DNA of 64,000 nucleotides, from NCBI GenBank assembly GCA_001442925.1, contig LDXX01000004.1, positions 189,001 to 253,000 on the forward strand, read 5' to 3'. The position numbers and the translations under genes were made by a program. How positions within the stretch are numbered: position 1 is the stretch's first letter; every line of letters begins with the position of its first letter. The notes below the pieces were generated by a model, which worked only from the letters and a program-made list of their open reading frames with translations, ran no database searches and was not told the DNA's origin. Shown one piece after another: positions 1-7,773 of the stretch. The stretch is from Candidatus Kryptonium thompsonii (GTDB lineage: Bacteria > Bacteroidota > Ignavibacteria > Kryptoniales > Kryptoniaceae).

Positions 1-95
1 GCGATATTTTCAGCAATTGCTGTCATCCTTTTTCTTTGAGCGCTCAACCCCATAGCACTTATGTTAAATGACGCGAAAAGCCTTTCCAACTTCAT
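1..95 (-). CDS. flgC: Flagellar basal-body rod protein FlgC (N-terminal fragment)
   Basis: Only the first 31 codons lie in the window; the gene runs off the left edge. The visible N-terminus reads MKLERLFASFNISAMGLSAQ and continues with RKRMTAIAENIA. This is the rod/hook-family signature, an amphipathic helix followed by an A-x-N-I-A motif that polymerises axial flagellar proteins. FlgC is a proximal rod subunit exported by the flagellar type III apparatus and assembled in the periplasm. The ATG overlaps the flgB stop (ATGA), so the two are translationally coupled, and GGAGG lies just upstream. FlgC rather than another rod protein is inferred from its place after flgB. Confidence 0.85.
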   Translation of the reverse strand, partial: MKLERLFASFNISAMGLSAQRKRMTAIAENI

Positions 96-523
96 ACGCC
101 TCCTCCTTTTATACTTTTTTGAATTCCCCTGAACGACTCCGCTATCAACCTTGACGCAAGTTTATATCTTATTTGATTCTTCGCAAGTTCAGCCATCTCA
201 TAATCAATATCCACATTATTTACACCACTTGAAAGCGGATCAGGATTATATTCCGATGGTTCCATCACAGTTTCAGGTTGAACCGCATCAAAATCTTTCA
301 CACCAATTGAGAAATGCTTTTCATGCGTTTTCGCACCTTTTATAAATTCATTCCCCAAACTCTTCCTAAGCTCCTCCTCAAACTTCACATCAACTCGTTT
401 GTATCCTATAGTTGTTATGTTCGCAATATTAGATGCAATCGCCCTCTGCCTCAAAGAATATGCATCCAATGCTTTTTCAAGAAGCGGTATTTTCGTTCGA
501 GCGAAAAGAAAAAACTTTAACAT
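92..523 (-). CDS. flgB: Flagellar basal-body rod protein FlgB
   Basis: A 143-residue protein, about the usual size for FlgB (130-140). It is a proximal rod subunit next to the MS ring, exported through the flagellar type III system. Residues 17-43 hold the conserved N-terminal rod motif (LEKALDAYSLRQRAIASNIA, then NITTIGYKR). The C-terminal part, with VDIDYEMAELAKNQIRYKLA, is the matching C-terminal coiled-coil rod segment. The start has a clear ribosome binding site (GGGAGGA). The gene lies 13 bases after a small membrane-protein gene and overlaps flgC by four bases. The sigma-54-type promoter at 722-737 probably drives all three. Confidence 0.93.
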   Translation of the reverse strand: MLKFFLFARTKIPLLEKALDAYSLRQRAIASNIANITTIGYKRVDVKFEEELRKSLGNEFIKGAKTHEKHFSIGVKDFDAVQPETVMEPSEYNPDPLSSGVNNVDIDYEMAELAKNQIRYKLASRLIAESFRGIQKSIKGGGV

Positions 524-536
524 TTCTTATCCTCCC

Positions 537-674
537 TTATTGTGCATAAAGTTCAAATTGAATTTCATCCGTTTCCGTTTCAAAACTCTTGACAAACCTT
601 TTCCTTCTCCGCATAAGAACGAAGATAGAGATCAAAATTCCAACGAATCCGAGCGATAAAATCAACGCTCTCAT
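537..674 (-). CDS. Small single-pass membrane protein heading the flgBC operon
   Basis: A 45-residue gene on the minus strand, directly upstream of flgB. Residues 1-21 form a hydrophobic membrane helix, followed by an RRRKR stop-transfer cluster (residues 22-26) and an acidic tail ending DEIQFELYAQ. An AGAAGG sequence upstream of the ATG could serve as ribosome binding site. It is the first gene after the probable sigma-54 promoter and its stop lies 13 bases before the flgB start, so it should be co-transcribed with the rod genes. I do not recognise the family. A role in flagellar assembly is a guess from position only. Confidence 0.6.
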   Translation of the reverse strand: MRALILSLGFVGILISIFVLMRRRKRFVKSFETETDEIQFELYAQ

Positions 675-721
675 TTCTTAACCTTCTTTTATTTTGTTCA
701 AACCTTCTCAAAAGGATTTAA

Positions 722-737
722 TGCAAAATAAATGCCA
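722..737 (-). promoter_or_regulatory. Sigma-54 (RpoN) -24/-12 promoter for the flgBC operon
   Basis: On the minus strand the site reads TGGCATTTATTTTGCA. It matches the RpoN consensus TGGCACGnnnnTTGCA at both the GG (-24) and GC (-12) elements with exact spacing; only the non-critical CG after TGGCA differs. It lies 48 bases upstream of the small membrane-protein start that precedes flgB. Sigma-54 control of rod genes is well known in other flagellated bacteria. An enhancer-binding activator would be required; none is encoded in the window. The rest of the 675-898 intergenic stretch shows no gene I can support. Confidence 0.72.
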
Positions 738-898
738 CACCCAAAAATTGATTTTTACACTAAATTTAAAGCCACTGCCTATCCAACCCATGCAGAATAT
801 TATACAGATGCTGGATAATATTAAGCACGGATTTTGCTAAAAAGAGCCAGAATTAATAAATTTTTTAAAAAATCACTCAATGTTGAAGCTGACTTACT

Positions 899-1942
899 AT
901 GAAAACAGTTCAGAAAACATCGCTTAAAGGCTTAACCTTGTCTGAACTTGAAAAGTTTGTGCTTGAGCTTGGGTGGGAAAAATTCCGCGCAAAACAAATC
1001 TTTAAATGGCTATACAACAAACAAGTTGATAGCTTCTCTAAAATGAGCGACCTACCAAAGCACTATAGAGATGAACTTCAGGAGATAGCCGAAATAGACG
1101 AATTGAAACTTTTATCATTTGAAAGATCAAACTGCGATGGCACGATAAAGTTTCTATTTGAATTAAAAGACGGAGAAAAAATTGAAAGTGTTTTAATACC
1201 AGACGAATCCCGCCTTACACTTTGCATTTCAACACAAGTTGGATGTCCGATCGATTGTAAATTTTGCGCAACGGGAGCGATGGGATTTAGAAGAAATTTG
1301 ACAGCAGGTGAAATCGTTGACCAGTTAATACAGACACAAAAGCACACCGACAGAAGAATTACCAATATCGTCTTTATGGGAATGGGGGAGCCGCTTCTAA
1401 ACTTAAAAAATCTTCTCAAGGCAATCGATATAATAACAAGTGATGACGGTATAAGAATTGGGGCAAGAAAAATAACTGTCTCAACAGTTGGGATTCCTGA
1501 TAAAATTATAGAACTCGCAAACGCAGGGAAAAAAGTTAAAATTGCGCTCTCACTTCACACACTTGATGAAAACCTTCGCTCAAAACTCATACCAATAGCA
1601 AGTAAATATCCGATTTCATCTCTCATTGACGCACTAAAATACTACTACAACAAAATCGGCTTAAGAGTGACCTATGAATACATCGTTTTCGATGGTTTAA
1701 ACGATAGAGATGAAGATATCGAGAAACTTGTCGAGCTTGCCAAAATTATCCCATGCAAAATAAATCTCTTGAAATTTCACCCGGTTGACTTCATACGAAA
1801 GGAACCATATTTGAAACCTTCCACAAGGCTTGAAGAATTTGCCCAAAAACTTCGCGAACATAATCTTACCGTCTTTGTAAGAAGCAACGCCGGCGAAGAT
1901 ATAAAAGCAGCTTGTGGACAACTTGCAATTTTAAACCAATAA
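899..1942 (+). CDS. rlmN: Dual-specificity 23S rRNA/tRNA adenine-C2 methyltransferase RlmN
   Basis: A 347-residue radical-SAM enzyme that methylates C2 of A2503 in 23S rRNA and of A37 in some tRNAs, supporting translational fidelity. The N-terminal accessory domain (about 10-90) is followed by the radical-SAM CxxxCxxC motif at C116, C120 and C123, which binds a 4Fe-4S cluster. The SAM-binding GMGEPLLN motif is present. The C-terminal GEDIKAACGQL segment carries the catalytic cysteine (C339) that forms the covalent RNA adduct. Length and all key residues are normal. It starts at ATG without a strong ribosome binding site and is followed after 22 bases by adk. Confidence 0.97.
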   Translation: MKTVQKTSLKGLTLSELEKFVLELGWEKFRAKQIFKWLYNKQVDSFSKMSDLPKHYRDELQEIAEIDELKLLSFERSNCDGTIKFLFELKDGEKIESVLIPDESRLTLCISTQVGCPIDCKFCATGAMGFRRNLTAGEIVDQLIQTQKHTDRRITNIVFMGMGEPLLNLKNLLKAIDIITSDDGIRIGARKITVSTVGIPDKIIELANAGKKVKIALSLHTLDENLRSKLIPIASKYPISSLIDALKYYYNKIGLRVTYEYIVFDGLNDRDEDIEKLVELAKIIPCKINLLKFHPVDFIRKEPYLKPSTRLEEFAQKLREHNLTVFVRSNAGEDIKAACGQLAILNQ

Positions 1943-1964
1943 AAATATAAAAGGAGAACCTCTG

Positions 1965-2615
1965 ATGAGACTGATAATTTTCGGTCCCCCTGGCGTCGGA
2001 AAAGGAACCCAAGCCCAAATTTTATCCCAAAAATTGAACATTCCACATATCTCAACGGGGGATATGTTGAGAGAAGCAGTTAAAAACCAAACCGAACTCG
2101 GCTTGAAAGCCAAATCTTTTATGGATAAAGGTGAACTCGTTCCGGACGATGTGATGATCGGAATAATAAAAGAAGTTTTATCCTCCGAAAGATGCAAAAA
2201 TGGCTTCATACTTGATGGATTTCCAAGGACGATAGCACAGGCAGAAGCTCTTGATAAAATTTTTGAAGAACTTAACATAAAACTGGATTATGTGATAAGT
2301 TTGGAAGTTGATGACGATGAAATAATTAAACGATTGACAAATCGGCGTGTCTGCAAAAATTGCGGAGCGGTCTTTAACCTTTTGATAGATAAAATTCCAG
2401 AGGATAATAAATGCCCAAGATGCGGTGGAGAACTCTATCAAAGAAGCGACGACAACCCGGAAGTCATAAAGAATAGACTAAAAGTTTATAGAGAATCAAC
2501 CCAAATTCTTCTTGAATATTACGCAAAAAAGGGAATTCTAAAATCAATAAATGGGGTTGGGGAAATAAGTGATATAACGGAAAAAATTTATAAAAGCATA
2601 GGAGTAAGAAGTTAA
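1965..2615 (+). CDS. adk: Adenylate kinase, zinc-binding LID type
   Basis: A 216-residue cytoplasmic enzyme that interconverts ATP + AMP and 2 ADP. The P-loop GPPGVGKGTQ is at residues 7-16 and the AMP-binding DGFPRT motif at about 84-89. The long LID domain carries four cysteines (C130, C133, C150, C153) in the C-x2-C...C-x2-C arrangement that binds structural zinc, as in Gram-positive and many thermophilic adenylate kinases. A zinc-stabilised lid fits a thermophilic host, though it is not proof. AGGAGAA precedes the ATG. It lies 22 bases after rlmN and is probably co-transcribed with it. Confidence 0.97.
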   Translation: MRLIIFGPPGVGKGTQAQILSQKLNIPHISTGDMLREAVKNQTELGLKAKSFMDKGELVPDDVMIGIIKEVLSSERCKNGFILDGFPRTIAQAEALDKIFEELNIKLDYVISLEVDDDEIIKRLTNRRVCKNCGAVFNLLIDKIPEDNKCPRCGGELYQRSDDNPEVIKNRLKVYRESTQILLEYYAKKGILKSINGVGEISDITEKIYKSIGVRS

Positions 2616-2691
2616 ACAAGAAAATAATTTTGAATTTTCAACAAAAAACTTATAACTTACCTCCAGAGGGAAAATAAATGTTTTTTGTAGT

Positions 2692-4497
2692 ATGGAAAAC
2701 TCGGAGCTTGATATTTGGAGTAGGTACGAAAGGTTAAAGAGAAGTTTTAATGTTTTGACGCAAATCACCGCAAATATGGTGAGCACGCTTGAACTCGATG
2801 AACTTCTCCAGACTCTATTGGATCGATTGACCGAAGTTACAAATGCTGATGCTGGGATAATAGCAGTGTTTGAGAATGGGGAACTCGTGATAAAAAGCGT
2901 CGCTGGAATTTTTCCAAAAGATTTTGTCAACATAGAATTAACATTTGAGGAAGGCAGTTTTTCGTGGAGGGTTATAAACGAAGGCAATTTAATTTATCAG
3001 GAATCCGCACACTTACATTCCAAGATTTTGGATACAGCATACAAGCTTGGGATTTCAGCAAGTTTAGGCGTTCCACTTAAGAGGTTTAATAAAACCGTTG
3101 GGGTTATAAGCATTCATTGGGTTAAGCCGCATCCTCCGGATGATGAGGAGGTTCGTCTTCTTGAGATCACGGCAGAAAGGGCAGCTATGGCAATTATAAA
3201 TGCAAATCTTTTTAAACAAGTGAAGATACAAGCCGAACTTATAGAACTTTCACCCGACGCTGTTATTGTGAGGGATTTAAATGATGTCATCAAGTTTTGG
3301 AATAAGTCGGCTGAAGAAATTTATGGTTGGAAGAAGGAAGAAGCGATAGGTAAAAAGATCACTGGGTTAATTTATGACCAAAATGAGCTTGAGACTTACT
3401 TTAAAGCAAAGGATTTTACGCTAAAAGAGGGAAAATGGCAGGGAGAGTTGAAGCAAGTGACAAAGGATGGAAAAAAGTTAACGGTTTTGTCAAGATTTAA
3501 AGTTTTATATGATAACTCTGGAAATCCATACCAAATTATCTCCGTAGATAGTGATATAACAGAGATGAAGAAAATTGAAACCCTTTTAAACCGTACTCAA
3601 CGGCTTGAATCAATTGGGCGACTTGCATCAGGAATTGCTCACGATTTAAACAACATTTTACAACCTATCGCAATATTAACCCATGTTTTTAAAAGAAAGC
3701 TTCAAGATGAATCCGACTTAAAATATATCGAAATTATTCAATCATCCATTCAAAGAGCTACCAATATCATAAATCAAATTTTATCTTTCTCAAAAGGTAT
3801 AGCTGGGGAAAAGGGGATAGTCCAAGTAAAACACCTGATAAGAGAGCTTGAGGTAATTTTAAAGGAAACATTTCCAAAAAATATAAAAATTGAGATTGAG
3901 GTGCAGAAAGACTTATGGCCAATAGTGGCTGAACCAAATCAGATGATGCAAGTGCTTCTCAACTTATGTGTTAACGCAAGGGACGCGATGCCAAATGGCG
4001 GGACATTAAAAATAAAGGCGCAAAATTCAATACTTGATAAACACTATATAACCCAGCTTCCAAATTTAAAACCAGGCCCATATGTTATCATATCAGTAGA
4101 AGATACGGGAACCGGAATACCTCCCGAAATAATTGATAAAATTTTTGATCCATTTTTTACTACAAAAGAACTAGAAAAGGGAACTGGATTAGGGCTTGCA
4201 CAAGTGAACAGCATTATAAAAGAGCATAATGGAGTTATAAATGTGTATAGTGAGCCTGGAAAGGGAACTATATTTAGAATTTACCTGCAAGCAGCTGAAG
4301 AGGAATTTAAAGAAAAGGGCGTCGAAAAATTAAAAGAAGAAATACCAATTGGAAACGGGGAACTCATACTTGTTGCAGAGGATGAACCTGCCGTTCTCGA
4401 AATGATAAAATTAGCTTTGGAAGAAAACAACTATAGAACTATAACTGTGAATAACGGTGCGGAGGGAATTGTAAAGTACTCACAAAATAAGAATTAA
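2692..4497 (+). CDS. GAF-PAS hybrid sensor histidine kinase, cut inside its receiver domain
   Basis: The 601-residue product has a GAF domain (about 15-175), a PAS domain (about 180-295), a HisKA dimerisation domain with the H-box GIAHDLNN (phospho-accepting H317), a HATPase domain (about 400-520, with DTGTGIPPEI and GTGLGLAQV) and the first half of a receiver domain (from about 558). No membrane segment is seen, so it should be cytoplasmic. Translation stops at an in-frame TAA at 4495-4497. The same frame then continues with the rest of the receiver (4498-4713). The truncated product keeps the kinase but lacks the receiver's phospho-accepting aspartate. The input signal is unknown. Confidence 0.85.
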   Translation: MENSELDIWSRYERLKRSFNVLTQITANMVSTLELDELLQTLLDRLTEVTNADAGIIAVFENGELVIKSVAGIFPKDFVNIELTFEEGSFSWRVINEGNLIYQESAHLHSKILDTAYKLGISASLGVPLKRFNKTVGVISIHWVKPHPPDDEEVRLLEITAERAAMAIINANLFKQVKIQAELIELSPDAVIVRDLNDVIKFWNKSAEEIYGWKKEEAIGKKITGLIYDQNELETYFKAKDFTLKEGKWQGELKQVTKDGKKLTVLSRFKVLYDNSGNPYQIISVDSDITEMKKIETLLNRTQRLESIGRLASGIAHDLNNILQPIAILTHVFKRKLQDESDLKYIEIIQSSIQRATNIINQILSFSKGIAGEKGIVQVKHLIRELEVILKETFPKNIKIEIEVQKDLWPIVAEPNQMMQVLLNLCVNARDAMPNGGTLKIKAQNSILDKHYITQLPNLKPGPYVIISVEDTGTGIPPEIIDKIFDPFFTTKELEKGTGLGLAQVNSIIKEHNGVINVYSEPGKGTIFRIYLQAAEEEFKEKGVEKLKEEIPIGNGELILVAEDEPAVLEMIKLALEENNYRTITVNNGAEGIVKYSQNKN

Positions 4498-4713
4498 ATT
4501 AAGCTCATCATTACTGATCTTTGGATGCCCATTTTAGATGGAGTAGAAATGATAAAAATCATAAGAAAGATAGATCCGAATGTGAAGATTCTATTGACAA
4601 GTGGTTTAGATAGCCCAATCGAGGTATTGCCCCCCAATATTTCCTTTCACCTCAAAAAACCCTTTGATGCGGTAACCCTGCTCAAAAAAGTTAGCGAATT
4701 GTTAAAAGATTAA
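4498..4713 (+). pseudogene. Detached C-terminal half of the hybrid kinase receiver domain
   Basis: After the TAA the upstream frame resumes with IKLIITDLWMPILDGVEM. This is the phosphorylation-site strand of a receiver domain (Asp codon at 4516-4518), followed by the switch Thr/Ser region and the Lys loop (HLKKPFD). One substitution in the TAA, for example from GAA, would restore a complete receiver. The ATG at 4525 could start a 62-residue peptide, but it would lack the aspartate and the first half of the fold, so it is unlikely to work alone. Either a recent nonsense mutation or a sequencing error. Confidence 0.75.
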
Positions 4714-4822
4714 CCCTAAAATATGCATCTCTTGATTTCCTAAGTTAGCCCTATAACCCTAAAAACCCCTTGCGTTTAACAAAAACTTTGCTTATAAATA
4801 ATTAGGCACAGACCAATTTGTG

Positions 4823-5066
4823 TGTTGATAACTTGTGGATAACTTGTTTATTTTGTGCATAAATTTTTTGTCTTTAATTCGCCAAACTGTTCTTTTTCAA
4901 GGAGTTGTGAATAACTTCAGATTAAAGACCAAAAAATAATTGAATTCCAAGCAAAATTTTTGATACCAACATGTGGATAACTATGTGAATAAATGTTGAT
5001 AACTTTGCTAACTGACTTGGCGACTTATCCACAGGTTATCCACAATTTTTATAAAAATGTTGATAA
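4823..5066. other. oriC: Origin of replication, left DnaA-box cluster
   Basis: The 380-base gap before dnaA holds at least ten DnaA-box-like 9-mers. TGTGGATAA or its complement TTATCCACA occurs at 4834-4842, 4972-4980, 5025-5033 and 5036-5044. The TTATnCACA variants TGTGCATAA (4854-4862) and TGTGAATAA (4906-4914, 4984-4992) are present. The weaker TGTTGATAA occurs at 4823-4831, 4994-5002 and 5058-5066. Density is greatest at 4972-5066, directly upstream of dnaA, which also allows DnaA autoregulation of its own promoter. The part before 4823 is AT-rich and shows nothing I can name. Confidence 0.88.
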
Positions 5067-5093
5067 GTTTTAAAACTAAAATTTATTTTGCCT

Positions 5094-6608
5094 ATGGATA
5101 AAGAATCAAAGATTTCCGAAAAAAGCGTCAAGCAAAACCAATTTGAGCTTACCCCCGATAATAATAACGCCTATACCGACGCTGAACTAGAGTCATTAAA
5201 AGCCGCAACAGATGGCAAAGATGTGAAAGCAATATGGAATGAATGTCTTGAAATCATCCGAGACAATGTCAATCCCCTAAGTTTTAAAACATGGTTTGAG
5301 CCAATTGTCCCCCTTAAAATTGAGGGAAAGCAGCTAACGATCCAAGTTCCAAGCCAATTTTTTTACGAATGGCTCGAAGAACACTATTATAGTTTAATTA
5401 AAAAAACGCTTACCAAAGTTCTAGGGGAAGGAGCTAAACTTGTTTACTCCGTTGTCATGGAAAATTCATCCTCGGACGAAACAAAGACAACGATAAATCT
5501 TCCTCCTGCTTCGAAGCCAGCTCCAAAACCGTCTTATCCAATCCAGGTCAAAACCTCTTATGACTTTCAACCTTTTGATAGCAACTTAAACCCGAAGTAC
5601 ACATTTGATAATTTCGTAAAGGGCGACTGTAATCAGTTAGCGACGGCTGCTGCTCTTGCAGTTGCGAATAACCCAGGGGGTACATCCTTTAATCCGCTTG
5701 TGATCTACGGTGGCGTTGGGCTTGGTAAAACTCACTTAATTCAAGCGATTGGAAACTATGTCGTCGCAAATAAGAAAGCAGCAAGAGTTTATTATGTTTC
5801 AAGCGAGAAATTCACAATTGACTTCGTTGAGGCTATTCAAAAAGATAAAGTTAATGATTTTTCAAACTTCTACAGAAGTGTCGATGTTTTAATTGTCGAT
5901 GATATACAATTCTTTGCGGGGAAAGAAAAAACGCAGGATAACTTTTTCCATACATTTAACGCCCTTCATCAAGCAAGAAAACAAATTGTTCTATCTTCCG
6001 ATAGACCACCAAAGGAATTAAAAGGGCTTGATGATAGGTTAATTTCAAGGTTTCAATGGGGTCTGATTGCTGATATCCAACCGCCAGATCTTGAAACAAG
6101 AATCGCAATCCTGAAGAAAAAGGCTGAGGATGCTGGGGTGGAGCTTCCACAGGAGGTCATTGAATATATCGCTGTCCATATAACATCAAACATAAGAGAA
6201 CTTGAGGGTTGTCTTATAAGTTTACTTGCGAAGTCTTCACTTGAAAATAAAAAAATCGATATAGAGCTTGCAAAGGAAGTTGTGAGAACAATAGTTAAGG
6301 ATACATCTGTAAAGGTTTCAATTGAGGAAATTCAAAGAATTGTATGCGAACATTTTGGAATTCCACCAGATATGTTAAAAGCAAAAACGAGAAAGCAGGA
6401 AGTTGTGATAGCAAGACAAATCGCAATGTATCTATGTAAAGAACTTACGGATTCATCTCTTAAAACGATTGGATTACATTTCGGTGGCAGGGACCATAGC
6501 ACAGTAATTCACGCTTGCCAATCCGTTGAAGAAGATATGAGAAAAAGTGAAAAGTTTAGAAACCTTGTTGAATCCCTACGCCGAAAAATTGAGTTCAGCT
6601 CAAAATAA
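5094..6608 (+). CDS. dnaA: Chromosomal replication initiator protein DnaA
   Basis: A protein of about 504 residues that binds DnaA boxes, melts the origin and loads the DnaB helicase. Domain I follows a non-conserved leader of about 45 residues (KAIWNECLEIIRDNVNP onward). A Pro-rich linker comes next. The AAA+ core has Walker A GGVGLGKTH (about 206-214), Walker B LIVDDIQFF and sensor/arginine motifs. The C-terminal domain IV carries the GGRDHSTVIHA DNA-recognition signature. The first ATG at 5094 is used here; an in-frame TTG six bases earlier is also possible. The gene is flanked on both sides by DnaA-box clusters. Confidence 0.98.
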   Translation: MDKESKISEKSVKQNQFELTPDNNNAYTDAELESLKAATDGKDVKAIWNECLEIIRDNVNPLSFKTWFEPIVPLKIEGKQLTIQVPSQFFYEWLEEHYYSLIKKTLTKVLGEGAKLVYSVVMENSSSDETKTTINLPPASKPAPKPSYPIQVKTSYDFQPFDSNLNPKYTFDNFVKGDCNQLATAAALAVANNPGGTSFNPLVIYGGVGLGKTHLIQAIGNYVVANKKAARVYYVSSEKFTIDFVEAIQKDKVNDFSNFYRSVDVLIVDDIQFFAGKEKTQDNFFHTFNALHQARKQIVLSSDRPPKELKGLDDRLISRFQWGLIADIQPPDLETRIAILKKKAEDAGVELPQEVIEYIAVHITSNIRELEGCLISLLAKSSLENKKIDIELAKEVVRTIVKDTSVKVSIEEIQRIVCEHFGIPPDMLKAKTRKQEVVIARQIAMYLCKELTDSSLKTIGLHFGGRDHSTVIHACQSVEEDMRKSEKFRNLVESLRRKIEFSSK

Positions 6609-6614
6609 TAACAG

Positions 6615-6861
6615 TGTTGATAAGTATGTGGATAAGTTGTTAATTTGTGTGGGTTGTATGTTAACAAATCAAAAAGTTATCAACATTCACATTGTGGATA
6701 ACTTCAAAATGTGGATAAAATTAAAGTTATCAACACCAGATTAACACTCGTTATTGTTTAAGTTTTTCACACACCCCATAAAAAAGAATTGATGGACAAG
6801 GCTTTTTTAACCAATTAAAGCATTGTGTTTTTTTCTTAAAAGAGTTATCCACATATCCACA
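6615..6861. other. oriC: Origin of replication, right DnaA-box cluster
   Basis: The 296-base gap after dnaA holds a second cluster. Perfect TGTGGATAA occurs at 6627-6635, 6693-6701 and 6710-6718, and TTATCCACA at 6845-6853, followed at once by a one-mismatch copy (6853-6861). TGTTGATAA-type boxes are at 6615-6623, 6677-6685 and 6727-6735. An AT-rich stretch without boxes (about 6780-6844) is a possible unwinding region. With the left cluster this makes a bipartite origin with dnaA between the halves, an arrangement known from Bacillus and Helicobacter. No gene is supported in this gap. Confidence 0.85.
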
Positions 6862-6904
6862 GCCCTTATTAATAATCTTAACAAACTTTTTAAAGAATAA
6901 CTAC

Positions 6905-7231
6905 TTATTTAACGGATTCCATTGCTTGCACAATTAGCGGGAAATATCTATCAAGTGCACATTCAACTGAATTTCTTAACTCGCAAACTCCGTCTGGTGT
7001 TTCTCTGCACTCTTTGCAAATATTTTCTCTTAAAGCAATTATGTAATCGTTCATATTATCACTTTTAATGCGAAGAACAATATTTACAATCTTAGGAAAA
7101 TATTCTTTCACCCCGCACATTGACATTTCTGAAATTCTGCAAATTCCATCTCCATACGGATCACTGTCTATACAAACCTTACATACAGTGTTTTGAACCG
7201 CATGCCAGTATTTTTCAAGTTCTGGTGTCAT
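6905..7231 (-). CDS. Tandem four-cysteine repeat protein, function unknown
   Basis: A 108-residue protein made of two similar halves. The first has C17-x2-C20-x10-C31-x7-C39 followed by KEYFPKIV. The second has C72-x2-C75-x7-C83-x7-C91 followed by DRYFPLIV. The repeated four-Cys pattern suggests two metal or iron-sulfur sites, or a redox protein. No signal peptide or membrane helix is visible, so it is probably cytoplasmic. The start has CGGAGA upstream. It stands alone, convergent with dnaA and divergent from folB. I cannot name its family. Confidence 0.8.
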   Translation of the reverse strand: MTPELEKYWHAVQNTVCKVCIDSDPYGDGICRISEMSMCGVKEYFPKIVNIVLRIKSDNMNDYIIALRENICKECRETPDGVCELRNSVECALDRYFPLIVQAMESVK

Positions 7232-7325
7232 ATCAAATCTCCGATTTTGTTTTACAAGTATATTTTGAAAACTTTTTAGGAAAAAGTCAAGATAAGTTCA
7301 TGTGCGAGATTGTTTAGGTTTGAAA

Positions 7326-7352
7326 TTGCAAATTTTATTTGATATATTTTTG
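7326..7352 (+). promoter_or_regulatory. Possible Bacteroidota-type promoter for folB
   Basis: A TTG at 7326-7328 is followed by TATTTTTG at 7345-7352, which fits the TAnnTTTG -7 element of Bacteroidota promoters at roughly the expected spacing. It lies about 40 bases before the folB start and no other obvious promoter is present. In AT-rich DNA such matches can arise by chance, so this is tentative. Confidence 0.3.
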
Positions 7353-7391
7353 ACAAAAATTTTCCTGATGCGAAAACGAAAATAAAAAGCA

Positions 7392-7763
7392 ATGAGCAAA
7401 ACTGGAATTATAAGAATCAAAAACGCAATCTTTTACGGTTACCACGGGGTTCATACATCTGAACAAAATTCAGGTGGAAGATTTGAGGTAGACGTTGATC
7501 TCTACTGTGATATTTCAGATGCTATGCAGACCGACTCTCTTAAAAGTACGGTTGACTATGAACAGGTTTATAATTTTTTAAAGGATTTGATAACCGAAAA
7601 AAGATTTTACCTAATTGAATCTCTTGCTTCCAGAATCGCCGAAGGTTTAATTAAAAAATTTGACAGGGTTCAAAAGGTTGTGGTTAAGGTTCGCAAGCCA
7701 TCGCCACCTGTTGGTGGGGTTGTTGATTGTGTTGAGGTTGAGGTCGAAATGAAAAGAGATTGA
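7392..7763 (+). CDS. folB: Dihydroneopterin aldolase
   Basis: A 123-residue enzyme of the folate pathway that cleaves 7,8-dihydroneopterin to 6-hydroxymethyl-dihydropterin and glycolaldehyde. The N-terminal FYGYHGVH segment and the central TVDYEQVYN, ESLASRIAE and VRKPSPPV motifs are family signatures. The conserved Glu (in HTSEQN), Tyr and Lys positions for substrate binding are present. Length is typical. The next gene, ten bases downstream, begins with the following enzyme of the pathway (FolK), so product and substrate are handled in one operon. Confidence 0.95.
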   Translation: MSKTGIIRIKNAIFYGYHGVHTSEQNSGGRFEVDVDLYCDISDAMQTDSLKSTVDYEQVYNFLKDLITEKRFYLIESLASRIAEGLIKKFDRVQKVVVKVRKPSPPVGGVVDCVEVEVEMKRD

Positions 7764-7773
7764 ACTGGTATCA

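Noticed and set aside
151-659. Plus-strand open frames opposite flgB and the 45-aa membrane protein
   Set aside because: They mirror real minus-strand genes, lack ribosome sites and have Phe/Ser/His-rich composition typical of antisense frames.
721-840. A 39-codon plus-strand frame before rlmN
   Set aside because: No ribosome binding site, no recognisable composition, and it overlaps the sigma-54 promoter on the other strand.
2616-2691. CCTCCAGAGG palindrome as a terminator after adk
   Set aside because: The stem is only four base pairs and no T-tract follows.
4525-4713. Independent 62-aa receiver gene
   Set aside because: It would lack the first half of the fold and the phospho-accepting Asp; better explained as the broken end of the hybrid kinase.
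4823-5066. CRISPR-like or iteron repeats
   Set aside because: The repeats are 9-mers in both orientations matching DnaA boxes, without regular spacers.
6547-6744. Open frame overlapping the dnaA end and running through DnaA boxes
   Set aside because: It is largely translated DnaA-box repeats in another frame and has no start signal.
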